In this document: positions 1 to 8,877 of the stretch, one piece after another
Layout of the letters: each line of letters begins with the position of its first letter
Numbering within the stretch: the stretch's first letter is position 1
Origin: Thioploca ingrica
Lineage (GTDB): Bacteria; Pseudomonadota; Gammaproteobacteria; Beggiatoales; Beggiatoaceae
Length of the DNA: 64,000 nt
Direction: 5' to 3'
Assembly: GCA_000828835.1 (NCBI GenBank)
Contig: AP014633.1
Location: forward strand, 868,001-932,000
Position numbers and translations under genes: made by a program
The notes under the pieces: generated by a model
What the model was told of the DNA's origin: nothing
The model's database searches: none
Seen by the model: only the letters and a program-made list of their open reading frames with translations

Positions 1-1290
1 TTTATATAACTCCATCAAAGCCCGATTTAAACCTTCTCTATCATCACCATACCGTTCTTTAAACGCGGCTAACCGCGGTTGTAACCGACGCATATTAGCC
101 ATTGACTTATAACTGGTTGCTGATAAATGGAAAAAGGCAAGTTTAATTAAGACAGTTAAAATAATAATAGCCCAACCCCAATTGCCTACGCCTTGATGAA
201 TATACTCTAATGCCCAAAATAGCGGTTGCGCAATAAACCACAACCAACCGTAATCTACGGTCAAATCTAATCCTGGTGCTAGCTTTGCCAAAGTATGTTG
301 CAATTTAGGGCCAATGTATAAAGCCATCTCAAAATCATATTCGGAATGCGGTGCCACGGTTTGAGTTGGTCCATACAGTCCTAACACATAACGATTTCCT
401 TGAGTCAAGAGATTAGTATAATATTTATATTCTTGTTCACGTGGTGGTATCCAAGCCGCAATAAAATAATGTTGAATCATCGCTGCCCAACCGCTCGCCC
501 AAGGTGAACGATTTTCCTTATTAAACCGACCCTCTCGTATGTCATTAAATTTGATTTTTTCGTACAACTTATTAGGACTAGAAATAGCACCACCGGTATA
601 GGTATAAACGAAGCCTTTTCTTGGTACCTCAGTGCGTTGAAACTGCCCATATAATTGCCCTTGCCAAGGCTGATTGCTATTATTATTAACGACATGTTTA
701 ACCGTGATAACATAACTGCCACGATGAAATTGGTAAATTTTATTGACTTGAAGACCTTGGTCATTTTGCCAAACCAATTTGACTTCTAAACTATCCTCTT
801 TTTCACCCAGATGATACGATTGTTTATCACTTTGATAGACGGCTTGGTGAGTAGGCGCAGATTGTTCGGGTAATAAACCCGATTGGGCAATAAATAAGTT
901 AGGTAATTCATCATTTAACAATTGGAAAGAACGATCTGGAGTTTTAATTTCGATTGGATAATCTGATAATTCAACTTGCCGTATATCCCCCCCCTTAGTA
1001 TCAATTTTTAATTTGAATAGATCGGTTTCTACAAAAATACGTGATTCACTGGGTAGCCATTGTTGAGCAGTAGTGATCGGTAATGCCGAGGTAGCTGGAC
1101 CCACCTGCTGTTCGGGTGTATTGGGTAATTCTGATTCTGGTGGTGAAGTCGTAGCAGAATCAGAAGTAACGGTGGTAGAAGAACCAACACTACGAGGTGA
1201 CCGAGTACCATAATCTATCTGCCAAGCTTGATACATCATTAATAAAATGAAGCTGAGGGTTATTACCAGAATTAATCTGATATTATCCAT
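1..1290 (-). CDS. yidC: Membrane protein insertase YidC, 3' part cut by window edge
   Basis: YidC inserts inner-membrane proteins, alone or with the Sec translocon. 430 codons are visible from an ATG at 1288-1290, and the frame stays open to base 1, so roughly the last 110-120 residues of a usual ~540-550-residue protein lie outside. An N-terminal membrane segment (about residues 4-23) is followed by a Ser/Thr/Pro-rich linker, the large periplasmic beta domain, and from about residue 350 the start of the Oxa1/YidC core (GVGNWGWAIIILT, then SYKSMANMRRLQP). It lies downstream of rpmH and rnpA in the conserved order, but the small yidD gene usually found between rnpA and yidC is missing and a short repeat block fills the 125-bp gap. 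The identification is firm; the truncation is only the window boundary. Confidence 0.96.
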   Translation of the reverse strand, partial: MDNIRLILVITLSFILLMMYQAWQIDYGTRSPRSVGSSTTVTSDSATTSPPESELPNTPEQQVGPATSALPITTAQQWLPSESRIFVETDLFKLKIDTKGGDIRQVELSDYPIEIKTPDRSFQLLNDELPNLFIAQSGLLPEQSAPTHQAVYQSDKQSYHLGEKEDSLEVKLVWQNDQGLQVNKIYQFHRGSYVITVKHVVNNNSNQPWQGQLYGQFQRTEVPRKGFVYTYTGGAISSPNKLYEKIKFNDIREGRFNKENRSPWASGWAAMIQHYFIAAWIPPREQEYKYYTNLLTQGNRYVLGLYGPTQTVAPHSEYDFEMALYIGPKLQHTLAKLAPGLDLTVDYGWLWFIAQPLFWALEYIHQGVGNWGWAIIILTVLIKLAFFHLSATSYKSMANMRRLQPRLAAFKERYGDDREGLNRALMELYK

Positions 1291-1309
1291 GTGACTTAAA
1301 TTTCCTTTT

Positions 1310-1420
1310 AACAGTGAACAGTGAACCGTGAACAGTGAGCAGTTATCTTGGTTAACGATTCAGTATTCACTGATAACTGATAACTATTCACTGATAACTG
1401 TTCACTGATAACTGTTCACT
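1310..1420. repeat. Heptamer-type short repeat block with inverted arms
   Basis: The rnpA-yidC gap is built of 7-base units of two kinds, AGTGAAC and AGTTATC, and their complements. The left arm (about 1310-1347) reads in one sense, the right arm (about 1363-1420) in the other, so the block can fold into an imperfect hairpin. The rnpA stop codon (1416-1418) lies inside the last unit, so the repeat supplies the end of that gene. Blocks of this kind are, to my recollection, common in filamentous cyanobacteria and large sulfur bacteria. No coding potential seen. Confidence 0.75.
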
Positions 1421-1778
1421 GAGAGACGACAATTGACGACAATTTATGCCAATGCTTAGCTAAGGACTGAAATAAGATTAGATTGCTTATTGGCTCAAGT
1501 TCGGATCGAGCCAAGACGACACAATCTAATCCCGCTAAAATTGCTTGGTGCTGGCGAAAACTTTCACGGATTAACCGCTTAATACGATTTCGAGCCACAG
1601 CTGATTTAATCCGTTTTCTGGCAATGGCCAGTCCTAAGCGAGCGTAAGTTAACCTATTCGCTCTTGCCAGTACCGTAAAATAAAGATCAGTCGATTTAGA
1701 CGGTTGTGCAAAAACATATCTAAATTCAACAGTTTTAGATAAACGTTGGTGCCGATTGAACCGGCAAGCGGAGGTCAT
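1416..1778 (-). CDS. rnpA: Ribonuclease P protein component
   Basis: RnpA is the small basic protein that binds RNase P RNA and helps mature the 5' ends of tRNAs. The 120-residue product has the usual length and the RNR signature (VARNRIKRLIRESFR, RNR at about residues 63-65) on the conserved helix, with the aromatic N-terminal cleft motif (FRYVF). It starts 6 bp after the rpmH stop, the arrangement found in most bacteria, so the two are surely co-transcribed. The C-terminus runs into the repeat block downstream, so its last few residues are probably repeat-derived. Confidence 0.97.
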   Translation of the reverse strand: MTSACRFNRHQRLSKTVEFRYVFAQPSKSTDLYFTVLARANRLTYARLGLAIARKRIKSAVARNRIKRLIRESFRQHQAILAGLDCVVLARSELEPISNLILFQSLAKHWHKLSSIVVSQ

Positions 1779-1784
1779 TGAGCA

Positions 1785-1919
1785 TCAAGCACTGAGACGA
1801 GCACGTCCTTTGGCGCGTCGTGCTTTAATAATTTTGCGTCCATCTTTGGTTTTCATCCGCGCCCGAAAACCATGACGACGTTTACGTACCAATATGCTCG
1901 GTTGGAAAGTTCTTTTCAT
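1785..1919 (-). CDS. rpmH: 50S ribosomal protein L34
   Basis: The 44-residue product begins MKRTFQPS and ends in a run of Arg/Lys ([13 protein letters not shown]), which is diagnostic for L34, a small basic protein of the large ribosomal subunit. ATG is at 1917-1919 and TGA at 1785-1787. It is first in the rpmH-rnpA-yidC cluster and is transcribed away from dnaN. In most gammaproteobacteria dnaA lies on the other side of this promoter region; here dnaN does. Confidence 0.98.
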   Translation of the reverse strand: MKRTFQPSILVRKRRHGFRARMKTKDGRKIIKARRAKGRARLSA

Positions 1920-2200
1920 AGGAGCGATTCACTAAAGTTATACCAAAAATTGAGTATCCTATTGCTTTATTTAACTCGTTGTCAAGAAATCGGTAAAGAT
2001 TTCTATTATTAGTTTAAATCTTTTAATAACACGTTAAAATAGATTTATTTTAAAATATAAAGTAATCAATTAATTAATCCATGTTACACCCCAGACTGCT
2101 TTTATTTTATTCCCACTTTTATAAAAAGGTTAAGCGCTTATTTTCCTCTTTTATTTCGTCGTAACTGTTTTGGTATCAACCCTGGTTAGGAAATTATTTT
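1920..2200. other. Divergent rpmH/dnaN intergenic region without recognisable oriC
   Basis: This AT-rich 281-bp region must hold the divergent promoters of rpmH and dnaN. I read both strands for DnaA boxes (TTATCCACA and one-mismatch forms) and found no cluster; there is also no 13-mer array. It therefore does not look like the origin that often lies beside rpmH in gammaproteobacteria. A run of A/T at 2030-2080 could be promoter UP-element-like sequence, but I cannot assign -10 and -35 boxes with confidence. Confidence 0.6.
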
Positions 2201-3313
2201 ATGTACTTTGAAATCTCTAGAAAAGAATTACTGACTCCTTTAAAAATGATAACCGGTGTCGTTGAACAACGACAAACTTTGCCTATTTTGGCTAATACTT
2301 TAGTACAAGTCAAAGACCATACCCTCTATTTAACGGCAACAGATGCGGAGGTAGAAATTGCTTGCCGTTTACCTTTACACCTAACTCAACTAAGTAATGA
2401 TAATGAAGGTGAAACCACCTTACCCGCCAGAAAACTATTTGATATTTGTCGCTCTTTATCCGATGAAGTGACTATTCAAATCCAAATTGAAGAACACCAA
2501 GCCACTGTTAAAGCGGGTAAAAGTAAATTTAAATTGCAAACATTACCGGCGCAAGATTTTCCAACCAGTCCACAAATTCAGACCCAAACAGAGTTTACCA
2601 TTTCTCAGCAAAATCTGAAAGAATTACTTTATAAAACATCATTTTGTATAGCCACCAACGATGTACGTTACTATCTCACCGGATTACTTCTCGACATGGC
2701 GAAAGATAAGATAGCTTTGGTGGGTACCGATGGTCATCGGATGGCAGTAGCTCAACATGATTTTAATAGTCGCCAAGCAGCCAAGGTGATTATTCCACGT
2801 AAAGCGGTGTTGGAATTAACCAAATTATTAACCGAAACCGATGCAACCGTCAAAGTCGCTTTCGACGATAATCATGTTCAATTTGAACTGAGTGAAGCAT
2901 TAAAAATGAGTTCCAAATTAATTGAAGGCAGTTTTCCAGATTGGCGAAGCGTTATCCCTCAACAACCGGATAAAATCGTTATGGCTGAAGCGGCAACCTT
3001 GAAGCAATCACTTTCCCGTGCAGCTATTCTCTCCAACGAAAAATATAAAGGTATCCGTTTCGCCTTAACGCCTAATTTATTAACGTTAACCGCCAAAAAT
3101 ACCTATCAAGAAGAAGCGGAAGAATTGGTAGAGGTTGACTATACCGGTGAACCCATCGAAATTGGCTTCAATGGTAGCTATATTCTTGAAGCCATCAATG
3201 CGATTTCGACTAAGAAAGTACGCCTAGCCTTTTCTGATCCCAATAGTTCGTGTTTGATAATGGAAGAAGATAATGAGGATAGCCAGTTTATTGTAATGCC
3301 TATGCGACTTTAA
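2201..3313 (+). CDS. dnaN: DNA polymerase III beta subunit (sliding clamp)
   Basis: DnaN forms the ring-shaped dimer that tethers DNA polymerase III to DNA. The 370-residue product matches the family length (~366) and shows the three-domain repeat: LPILANTLVQV in domain 1, GTDGHRMAVA in domain 2, and a C-terminal end FIVMPMRL, the conserved [IV]MP[MV]RL tail that borders the hydrophobic peptide-binding cleft. It is not flanked by dnaA or by recF/gyrB, and a terminator follows 60 bp after the stop, so it looks monocistronic. Confidence 0.98.
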   Translation: MYFEISRKELLTPLKMITGVVEQRQTLPILANTLVQVKDHTLYLTATDAEVEIACRLPLHLTQLSNDNEGETTLPARKLFDICRSLSDEVTIQIQIEEHQATVKAGKSKFKLQTLPAQDFPTSPQIQTQTEFTISQQNLKELLYKTSFCIATNDVRYYLTGLLLDMAKDKIALVGTDGHRMAVAQHDFNSRQAAKVIIPRKAVLELTKLLTETDATVKVAFDDNHVQFELSEALKMSSKLIEGSFPDWRSVIPQQPDKIVMAEAATLKQSLSRAAILSNEKYKGIRFALTPNLLTLTAKNTYQEEAEELVEVDYTGEPIEIGFNGSYILEAINAISTKKVRLAFSDPNSSCLIMEEDNEDSQFIVMPMRL

Positions 3314-3373
3314 CTGGAAAGGAGGGTAGGGGTTGATTTCCCAGAAAATCTCCCTTTCCCCTCCTTTGTCAAA

Positions 3374-3411
3374 CTCCCCTTACCTCCTTTTTCAAAGGGG
3401 AGAATTTTTTT
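3374..3411 (+). terminator. Rho-independent terminator after dnaN
   Basis: CTCCCCTT (3374-3381) pairs with AAGGGGAG (3395-3402), followed by AATTTTTTT. Just upstream (about 3318-3366) lies a second, GC-rich inverted repeat (AAAGGAGGG and CCCCTCCTTT). Together they would end dnaN transcription before the convergent polysaccharide locus. Confidence 0.75.
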
Positions 3412-3507
3412 ATAACTTGCGTTCAAGAATACCTGAATATTAGTCGTCAACCTTAGCCGACAAGAAGTAAAATAGAGAGACTAAATATTCTTAAAAGCAA
3501 CTTAGTA

Positions 3508-5061
3508 TTACTTCCACAACCGAGATTCTAAATTCCCACCACGGCGGACAAATACCGAAAAATATTTCGAAGCATCCTTAGTTTTTGTTTCGAGCGGTAT
3601 CCAAGTGTATTTAGAAAAAAGCCAATCTAGCACTACGGGTTTCTTGTCCTGCTGTTTAATATCATGACTTAAAATAAATAGTTCTGGTTGATGACGTTCC
3701 AAATCAGCTATAACCCGTTGTGATAGCTTTTGAGCGAGTGGTCCGCTTGATAAAGCGTAACTTGAGAAAACACCAGTTGGTGGATGACGTTGATTATAGT
3801 AATATAGTCCCGTTTGGTAGCCCCATTCATAAAAAGTTTCGTCTACTTGAAGAAGCTTATCAATTTCCTGAGATAACTCTTTGGCAATAATAAAGAAGTT
3901 ACCGTAGTCACCGTATTTTTGACGCGTCCATTCTACCGGGGAAAGTTGGTAATGAGGTAACTGTAAATAAAGTAAGGTAATAATGATTGAAGTAGCTATT
4001 AGTTGCGGTATCCAAAATGGTTTAACAATTTTTCTTAATTCGACTATAGCTCCCCCAAAACCGATTGCGAGTAAAGGCAGCCATAATTGGTAATAATGTG
4101 GAAAAAATCTACCTGGTAACGAAACCATAATTGGAACAGCACACGCATACATTAACCAAAAGAACCAAATCCGATTCTGTTTGATTAAGATTAACACGCC
4201 TAGAATCGTTGCTAAAATAAGTAAAGGGTAAGCTAAGGCTGGAAAAATGGGAAAGAATAAACGTGGACGTAGTAATCCGCGCAGGACATTTTTAATAAGA
4301 GAACTAAAAGAACCGCCTCCATAACCCTGATTATAAACCACCAATGCATCATAAAATGCTTCCAAGCGATTCATAACAGCAAAGTAACCAAACATCATAG
4401 TCCATGCGATACCGACAATACTCGCCATGATCACCACCTGAATCAAAGCCTGCTGCCTTTTCAAGGTAGGTGGTGGCATGATGATATAAGCCATTCCTAA
4501 GAAGAGAAAAGCGAAGATCATATGATGTTTATAAAAGGTAGCTAGTGTTACTAGTAAACCAATCAAGATAGCTCTTTGATAACTAGTACTTTTCTCTTCT
4601 TTTACAAATAGAACCCATATCCAGATCAGACAAGCATTGATAAATACCTCAGCATTCGGTTGATTAGCTTGGAGCATTGGCTCGCCAGAAATCATAGCCC
4701 AGCAAGCCGCTGCCCATATTCCCCCGAGCCGTTTCCCTCCTGCTAGTGCTGTTCCGGCGAAATAAACGCCAAATAAAGTTATTATAGCGGCTACGACATT
4801 GAGCAAATAGATGGAATGTGGTCCGTATCCAGTAATCAATTCTGCTGCTGCGTAAGTTAAGATCGATCCTGGTGGATGGTGATTCCAAAGGTCAGAATAC
4901 AATTCTCGTCCGGCTAGCATTTCATGAGCCATAACTGCATAGGTCATCAAATCTCGCTCAAATGGCTCGTTATAGGTATGAAGGCGTGCAAGAGCTATGA
5001 GTATACAAAGAGCTATTAAAATGGCTAACGGAAAATAATTATTAAACGATTTAGATAGCAT
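3508..5061 (-). CDS. GT39-like (PMT_2) polytopic glycosyltransferase
   Basis: This integral membrane protein of about 517 residues has around a dozen hydrophobic segments. Its first external loop reads FERDLMTYAVMAHEMLAGRE, then LYSDLWNHHPPG, the acidic loop pattern of the GT-C fold enzymes ArnT and protein O-mannosyltransferase, which take sugar from a polyprenyl phosphate. A C-terminal soluble domain follows. I choose the ATG at 5059-5061 because AGGA lies 8 bases upstream; a TTG 30 bases earlier has no such site. It is the last gene of the minus-strand polysaccharide run, after a GT87-like enzyme. Acceptor and sugar cannot be read from sequence. Confidence 0.75.
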   Translation of the reverse strand: MLSKSFNNYFPLAILIALCILIALARLHTYNEPFERDLMTYAVMAHEMLAGRELYSDLWNHHPPGSILTYAAAELITGYGPHSIYLLNVVAAIITLFGVYFAGTALAGGKRLGGIWAAACWAMISGEPMLQANQPNAEVFINACLIWIWVLFVKEEKSTSYQRAILIGLLVTLATFYKHHMIFAFLFLGMAYIIMPPPTLKRQQALIQVVIMASIVGIAWTMMFGYFAVMNRLEAFYDALVVYNQGYGGGSFSSLIKNVLRGLLRPRLFFPIFPALAYPLLILATILGVLILIKQNRIWFFWLMYACAVPIMVSLPGRFFPHYYQLWLPLLAIGFGGAIVELRKIVKPFWIPQLIATSIIITLLYLQLPHYQLSPVEWTRQKYGDYGNFFIIAKELSQEIDKLLQVDETFYEWGYQTGLYYYNQRHPPTGVFSSYALSSGPLAQKLSQRVIADLERHQPELFILSHDIKQQDKKPVVLDWLFSKYTWIPLETKTKDASKYFSVFVRRGGNLESRLWK

Positions 5062-5193
5062 AAAGAGTTTCCTACCAAAGGTATTTTCCAATTTTTAGAT
5101 TAGGATAACTTGTCTAATTAATAGTTAAAAACTTTAAAATGAATTTACACTGAGAAATAAATAGACAATCTGACTTCAGATATCCACTTGATA

Positions 5194-6474
5194 TTATGTA
5201 AAAATTACTTGTGGAGAGATTTCTAATGCTTCCTTTCTTAATTTCCAAATAATAATTGCAATAGTTAATGTCAGATAAATCACCCCTAAGCTCGCGAGTA
5301 AGATACCAGAAACGGGTATTCCCATCACATGAAGTATAGCGACTAAATTACCCGGTCTTGCTACTGATGCAATTCCCGGAATAAGCCACATAGCCAGATT
5401 CCACCTGACTACAACCAGCAACACCACCACGGGGAAGAAGATACTATAATCATAACCATGTAATGGCATAAATAACGCTGTTAAGGTAAAAATGAATGCC
5501 ATTTCCAAAATACCCTGCTCTTTCATACGATTCTCCTCAGTTTTAGAAAGGTTTTGGTGGTGAGACATAGTATTTATTTTTCTAAACCAGAATGCTAAAA
5601 GAGTCATAATCACTAAACCCAGGAGAATTAAGATTGCTCGGTCAATACCTAAAGAAGTCGTTAAGTAGGTTAGTCCAGGTAACTTAGAGGAAACATCAGC
5701 CTTATAATGCGTGTAAGTCTGGTAATTTACCATTATTTCCGGAAGCGGATTTAAGTCGCCGCCCATGATTAAAATTCCCAGAAAGGTAGTTCCCACCAGT
5801 AATGATGACCACCCAAAGAGACGCCAATTTTTTTGCTGAATGAATAAATAAATGACGAAAGGTAAAGTGAGATGAGGTTTTATGCTTGCTAACACCACAA
5901 ATAACCCGGCAATAAAAAATCTTTTGTGTTCGGAAAAATAAAATGCCCCCAATGCGCCGGCGAGAGCCACTAAAGAAAGTTGCCCGACAAATATTGTCGC
6001 TGGTATTGCACTGATTAAGCAACCTAATCCCATGACCAGTCCAATTTTGCCAACATTTGCTCGCACTTCAGGTAAGTCTTTTATTAGCCGGGTTAAAAAA
6101 AACATCATCGTGAGCAAGCAAATCACGCTCATAATATCATAGTAATATTTCGCTGTATCCCAAGCGAAAAATATCGACGGCATGGTATAAATAGCCAGTG
6201 ATGGTGGGTATAAAGGCGCTGCAGCACCTCCATCTTTCCCACCTAACTCTTTTCGGGAAGACTCATTTTTCATTCTTTCTTTCCAAACCTCCTTATAGAT
6301 ATCAGTATGATAAGGGCATTTTCCTGAAAACCAACAAACCCCATTTATATAAAGATAACGTGCATCTCCATGTCTTTCAATCGTTACTTCTTTGAAAAAA
6401 GGACTGATCGCATATGCCATACCTAGCACTAAAAATAAAATGCCTATCAGATTTTTCCATTTGGCAGTCAACAT
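5194..6474 (-). CDS. GT87/DUF2029-like membrane glycosyltransferase
   Basis: The 426-residue product has an N-terminal membrane segment and roughly ten more. The pattern of an early periplasmic loop (VCWFSGKCPY, then APLYPPSLAIYTMP), a mid-protein segment with SIKPHLTLPFVIYL, and a hydrophobic C-terminal half fits the DUF2029/GT87 family, whose mycobacterial members use polyprenol-phosphate mannose. The start overlaps the stop of the upstream flippase-like gene by 7 bp, so translation is probably coupled. It likely adds a sugar on the outer face of the inner membrane using donor made by the GT2 genes upstream. Family call good, substrate unknown. Confidence 0.7.
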   Translation of the reverse strand: MLTAKWKNLIGILFLVLGMAYAISPFFKEVTIERHGDARYLYINGVCWFSGKCPYHTDIYKEVWKERMKNESSRKELGGKDGGAAAPLYPPSLAIYTMPSIFFAWDTAKYYYDIMSVICLLTMMFFLTRLIKDLPEVRANVGKIGLVMGLGCLISAIPATIFVGQLSLVALAGALGAFYFSEHKRFFIAGLFVVLASIKPHLTLPFVIYLFIQQKNWRLFGWSSLLVGTTFLGILIMGGDLNPLPEIMVNYQTYTHYKADVSSKLPGLTYLTTSLGIDRAILILLGLVIMTLLAFWFRKINTMSHHQNLSKTEENRMKEQGILEMAFIFTLTALFMPLHGYDYSIFFPVVVLLVVVRWNLAMWLIPGIASVARPGNLVAILHVMGIPVSGILLASLGVIYLTLTIAIIIWKLRKEALEISPQVIFT

Positions 6475-7586
6475 GGGTCTTTTCCTATAGTATTTAATGA
6501 TATATGTTCTCTAAAGGCAAAAATAACACCCAACAACACAATTAATAGATTATTTATTGCATGAAAAGTCAATACATAAGCAACACCAACTGGTTGCTCA
6601 AAGGGTACCCCAAGAATGACGAGCGCAAACAAGGCTCCGGCTTCGAGGACACCCCATGCGCCAGGAGCAGAAGGTATAGATGAAACTGCAATGGCAATTG
6701 AAGTCATAGCCACCGCTTGTAGGAAAGTTAATTGGATCCCAATCATGCCCAGTGAAATTAAATAATTATAAACAGCCTGCGCTAACCAAATCGCCACACT
6801 GTAGAGGAATAATTGTAATATCACACGTATTTCTCTTAAAGGATTCAGTGCGTTATTAATATCATTAAAGATTGTTGTTGTTTTTTGATTTATCCATTGA
6901 CCTATTAAAGGAAGTCGACTTAACCAGTGATACAGAGTATTTCTCGTATAAGGAATTGCTAATCCCACCACTATCACCACTAACGATATACAAATAAAAG
7001 TAAGTGTTTTCATTAAGTTTATAATGATTGCATTATTTATTATGTATCCCAGAAATTGTACCGAACGCTCAACATTTATTGAGGGTAATAAAAACAGTGA
7101 TAATCCTAATAATATCAGAAGAATAATGCCATCAAGCAAGCGTTCAATCACAACAGTAGCGGTGGTAAAAATAACACTGGTACGAAATTTTTTAGTAGCT
7201 AAACCAATTTTCACCAATTCACCAACCTTACCAGGTAAGGTTGCATTCACTGCTAACTCTATCATGGTTAATGAAAATGCCGACTGAAGCGAAACGGGGG
7301 AGTGTGAAGAAAATAACAATGCCCAACGGTATCCTCTGAGACCAAGACTTATGAGAGAAAAAACTATGGCTAGTAAGATAAATAAAGGATTTACTTGACG
7401 AATAGCCACCCAAACTTCTCTGAATGGCACAACACTAAACATACCTACCAAGATGAGAATTGAGAGGCTCCAGCTAATTAAGGTGAAATAAATATGACGT
7501 CTTTTATTTTGTTTAGGAGATGTTTTTAAACTACTTGTTTCCGGATTTTCTACTTCTAAAACGTCTGGGTTGTTATGAAGGGGCAT
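6468..7586 (-). CDS. Flippase-like membrane protein (LPG synthase TM / UPF0104 type)
   Basis: The 372-residue protein has about eight membrane segments and the family pattern LGLRGYRWALLF, NATLPGKVGELVKI and SIPSAPGAWGVLEAGALFAL. These are seen in the transmembrane region of lysylphosphatidylglycerol synthases and in the stand-alone AglD/UPF0104 group often found beside polysaccharide glycosyltransferases. A short cytoplasmic N-terminus precedes the first segment. The gene overlaps the GT87-like gene downstream. A role in moving or presenting a lipid-linked sugar is inferred from such neighbourhoods; direct function is not established for this subgroup. Confidence 0.75.
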   Translation of the reverse strand: MPLHNNPDVLEVENPETSSLKTSPKQNKRRHIYFTLISWSLSILILVGMFSVVPFREVWVAIRQVNPLFILLAIVFSLISLGLRGYRWALLFSSHSPVSLQSAFSLTMIELAVNATLPGKVGELVKIGLATKKFRTSVIFTTATVVIERLLDGIILLILLGLSLFLLPSINVERSVQFLGYIINNAIIINLMKTLTFICISLVVIVVGLAIPYTRNTLYHWLSRLPLIGQWINQKTTTIFNDINNALNPLREIRVILQLFLYSVAIWLAQAVYNYLISLGMIGIQLTFLQAVAMTSIAIAVSSIPSAPGAWGVLEAGALFALVILGVPFEQPVGVAYVLTFHAINNLLIVLLGVIFAFREHISLNTIGKDPC

Positions 7587-7716
7587 TGGTGTTTAAATTC
7601 CTTAGCACAATTTCCATAAATTCAGTTTATTTAGCCTATCATTTTTTTAATTACTAATAATTAATTAGTTAATAAACTTTTTTTGGGCAGTGAAAACATG
7701 GCCGGCAAGTTGTTCT

Positions 7717-8877
7717 TTACTCATTTTTATTACCAATAACTTTCTCAATCCTATCTAACACCTCTTTGGGACTACTCCAAATAAATCGGTTAGAGGACGC
7801 TATAAATTCTAAAAATCGTTGGTAAACTTTTAACATAGTGGGATTTCCAGAAAAACGGGCTTCACAATGCGTTAATAAAACAACTACCCCACCCGAACGC
7901 GAAATATCTTCAGCGCAGCGAACCCATAAATTAAATATTTCCTCTGGAGAATAACCTAAAACCAGAAGACTTCCATCTCTAGGCATGCTAAGTGGCAGTT
8001 CAAAGATTCCTTCAATAAAGAAGGGACGAGCGCTAGCGCAGCCATTATTAGGAACAGGAAATAATCCTCCCGAAGTAGGAATACTACTATCGTAATGATA
8101 AAAATTAGCCAAATCTTGGAGAAGCCCACGAGTTCGTAATAAAGAAGGTGCTCGATAACCAATGATATCATATTTTTCAATCAATTCTCGTGCGGCTTCT
8201 AATCGGTTTCGACGTTCTACTGGTTCACAAAATGGCGTCTTGTTACTATGATCGTATCCATGAATTCCAATTTCATTACCGCGATCTTTCACCTGCCGCA
8301 ATAAATCATGTTCAATTGGCCAACTACAAGGAACAATATAATTCGTAGATCGGGCACCGACGGATTCTTCTATCTTTAAAAACCATCTAACTAAATTTTT
8401 CAAACCTTCAGCAGAATCTAAGTCATGGGTGAGGATGACTGGAGTTGGCTTTTCTTTAAAAGGTGAGGGTGGATAACCTATCATCAAATCAGCCAAACAA
8501 TCCGCACTGAGATCCAATGGCCATCGAGGAAAAACGCACCATCGGTTCATCTTTTGACGTTGCCATCGTCCTATGATAGAAGCCACCCAACTTCGAATTC
8601 GTGAAGGGATTTTTTGGTAAGAGAAGGGAAGACGGGAAGAAATCGGTTTCTGATCGGTGAAGGCAGCATGTAGACGTAGTATTTCTGATGCTTTAGGGGA
8701 AACATTGAACTTCCCCGTTGGTATTGCCAAATTACCCTCTGTGTCTAGGTACTTAGCAAGATCATTTTTTTCTAATACCGAATGGGGAATAAAAAAAGGC
8801 CTATTTTCCATCCAAGCTAGTTTAGGATTGTCAGAAATTTGCTGGATACGAACTTGAGTAAGAGCTTCAGTTGACAT
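7717..8877 (-). CDS. Polysaccharide deacetylase family protein (NodB-like)
   Basis: The 386-residue protein carries the NodB homology domain from about residue 145. HDLD (His151, Asp152, Asp154) gives the catalytic base and a metal ligand, GIHGYDH (His206, His210) gives the two metal His, YRAPS (241-245) is motif 3, and LLTHCEARF is a plausible last motif. No signal peptide is visible, so it probably acts on a sugar or lipid-linked intermediate in the cytoplasm. About 140 N-terminal residues are of unknown type. It overlaps the GT2 gene upstream by 11 bp. Expected chemistry is metal-dependent removal of an N- or O-acetyl group; the target is unknown. Confidence 0.8.
   Translation of the reverse strand: MSTEALTQVRIQQISDNPKLAWMENRPFFIPHSVLEKNDLAKYLDTEGNLAIPTGKFNVSPKASEILRLHAAFTDQKPISSRLPFSYQKIPSRIRSWVASIIGRWQRQKMNRWCVFPRWPLDLSADCLADLMIGYPPSPFKEKPTPVILTHDLDSAEGLKNLVRWFLKIEESVGARSTNYIVPCSWPIEHDLLRQVKDRGNEIGIHGYDHSNKTPFCEPVERRNRLEAARELIEKYDIIGYRAPSLLRTRGLLQDLANFYHYDSSIPTSGGLFPVPNNGCASARPFFIEGIFELPLSMPRDGSLLVLGYSPEEIFNLWVRCAEDISRSGGVVVLLTHCEARFSGNPTMLKVYQRFLEFIASSNRFIWSSPKEVLDRIEKVIGNKNE

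Noticed and set aside
1920..2200. Possible oriC beside rpmH
   Set aside because: No cluster of DnaA boxes or AT-rich 13-mers was found in the 281 bp, and dnaA itself is not adjacent.
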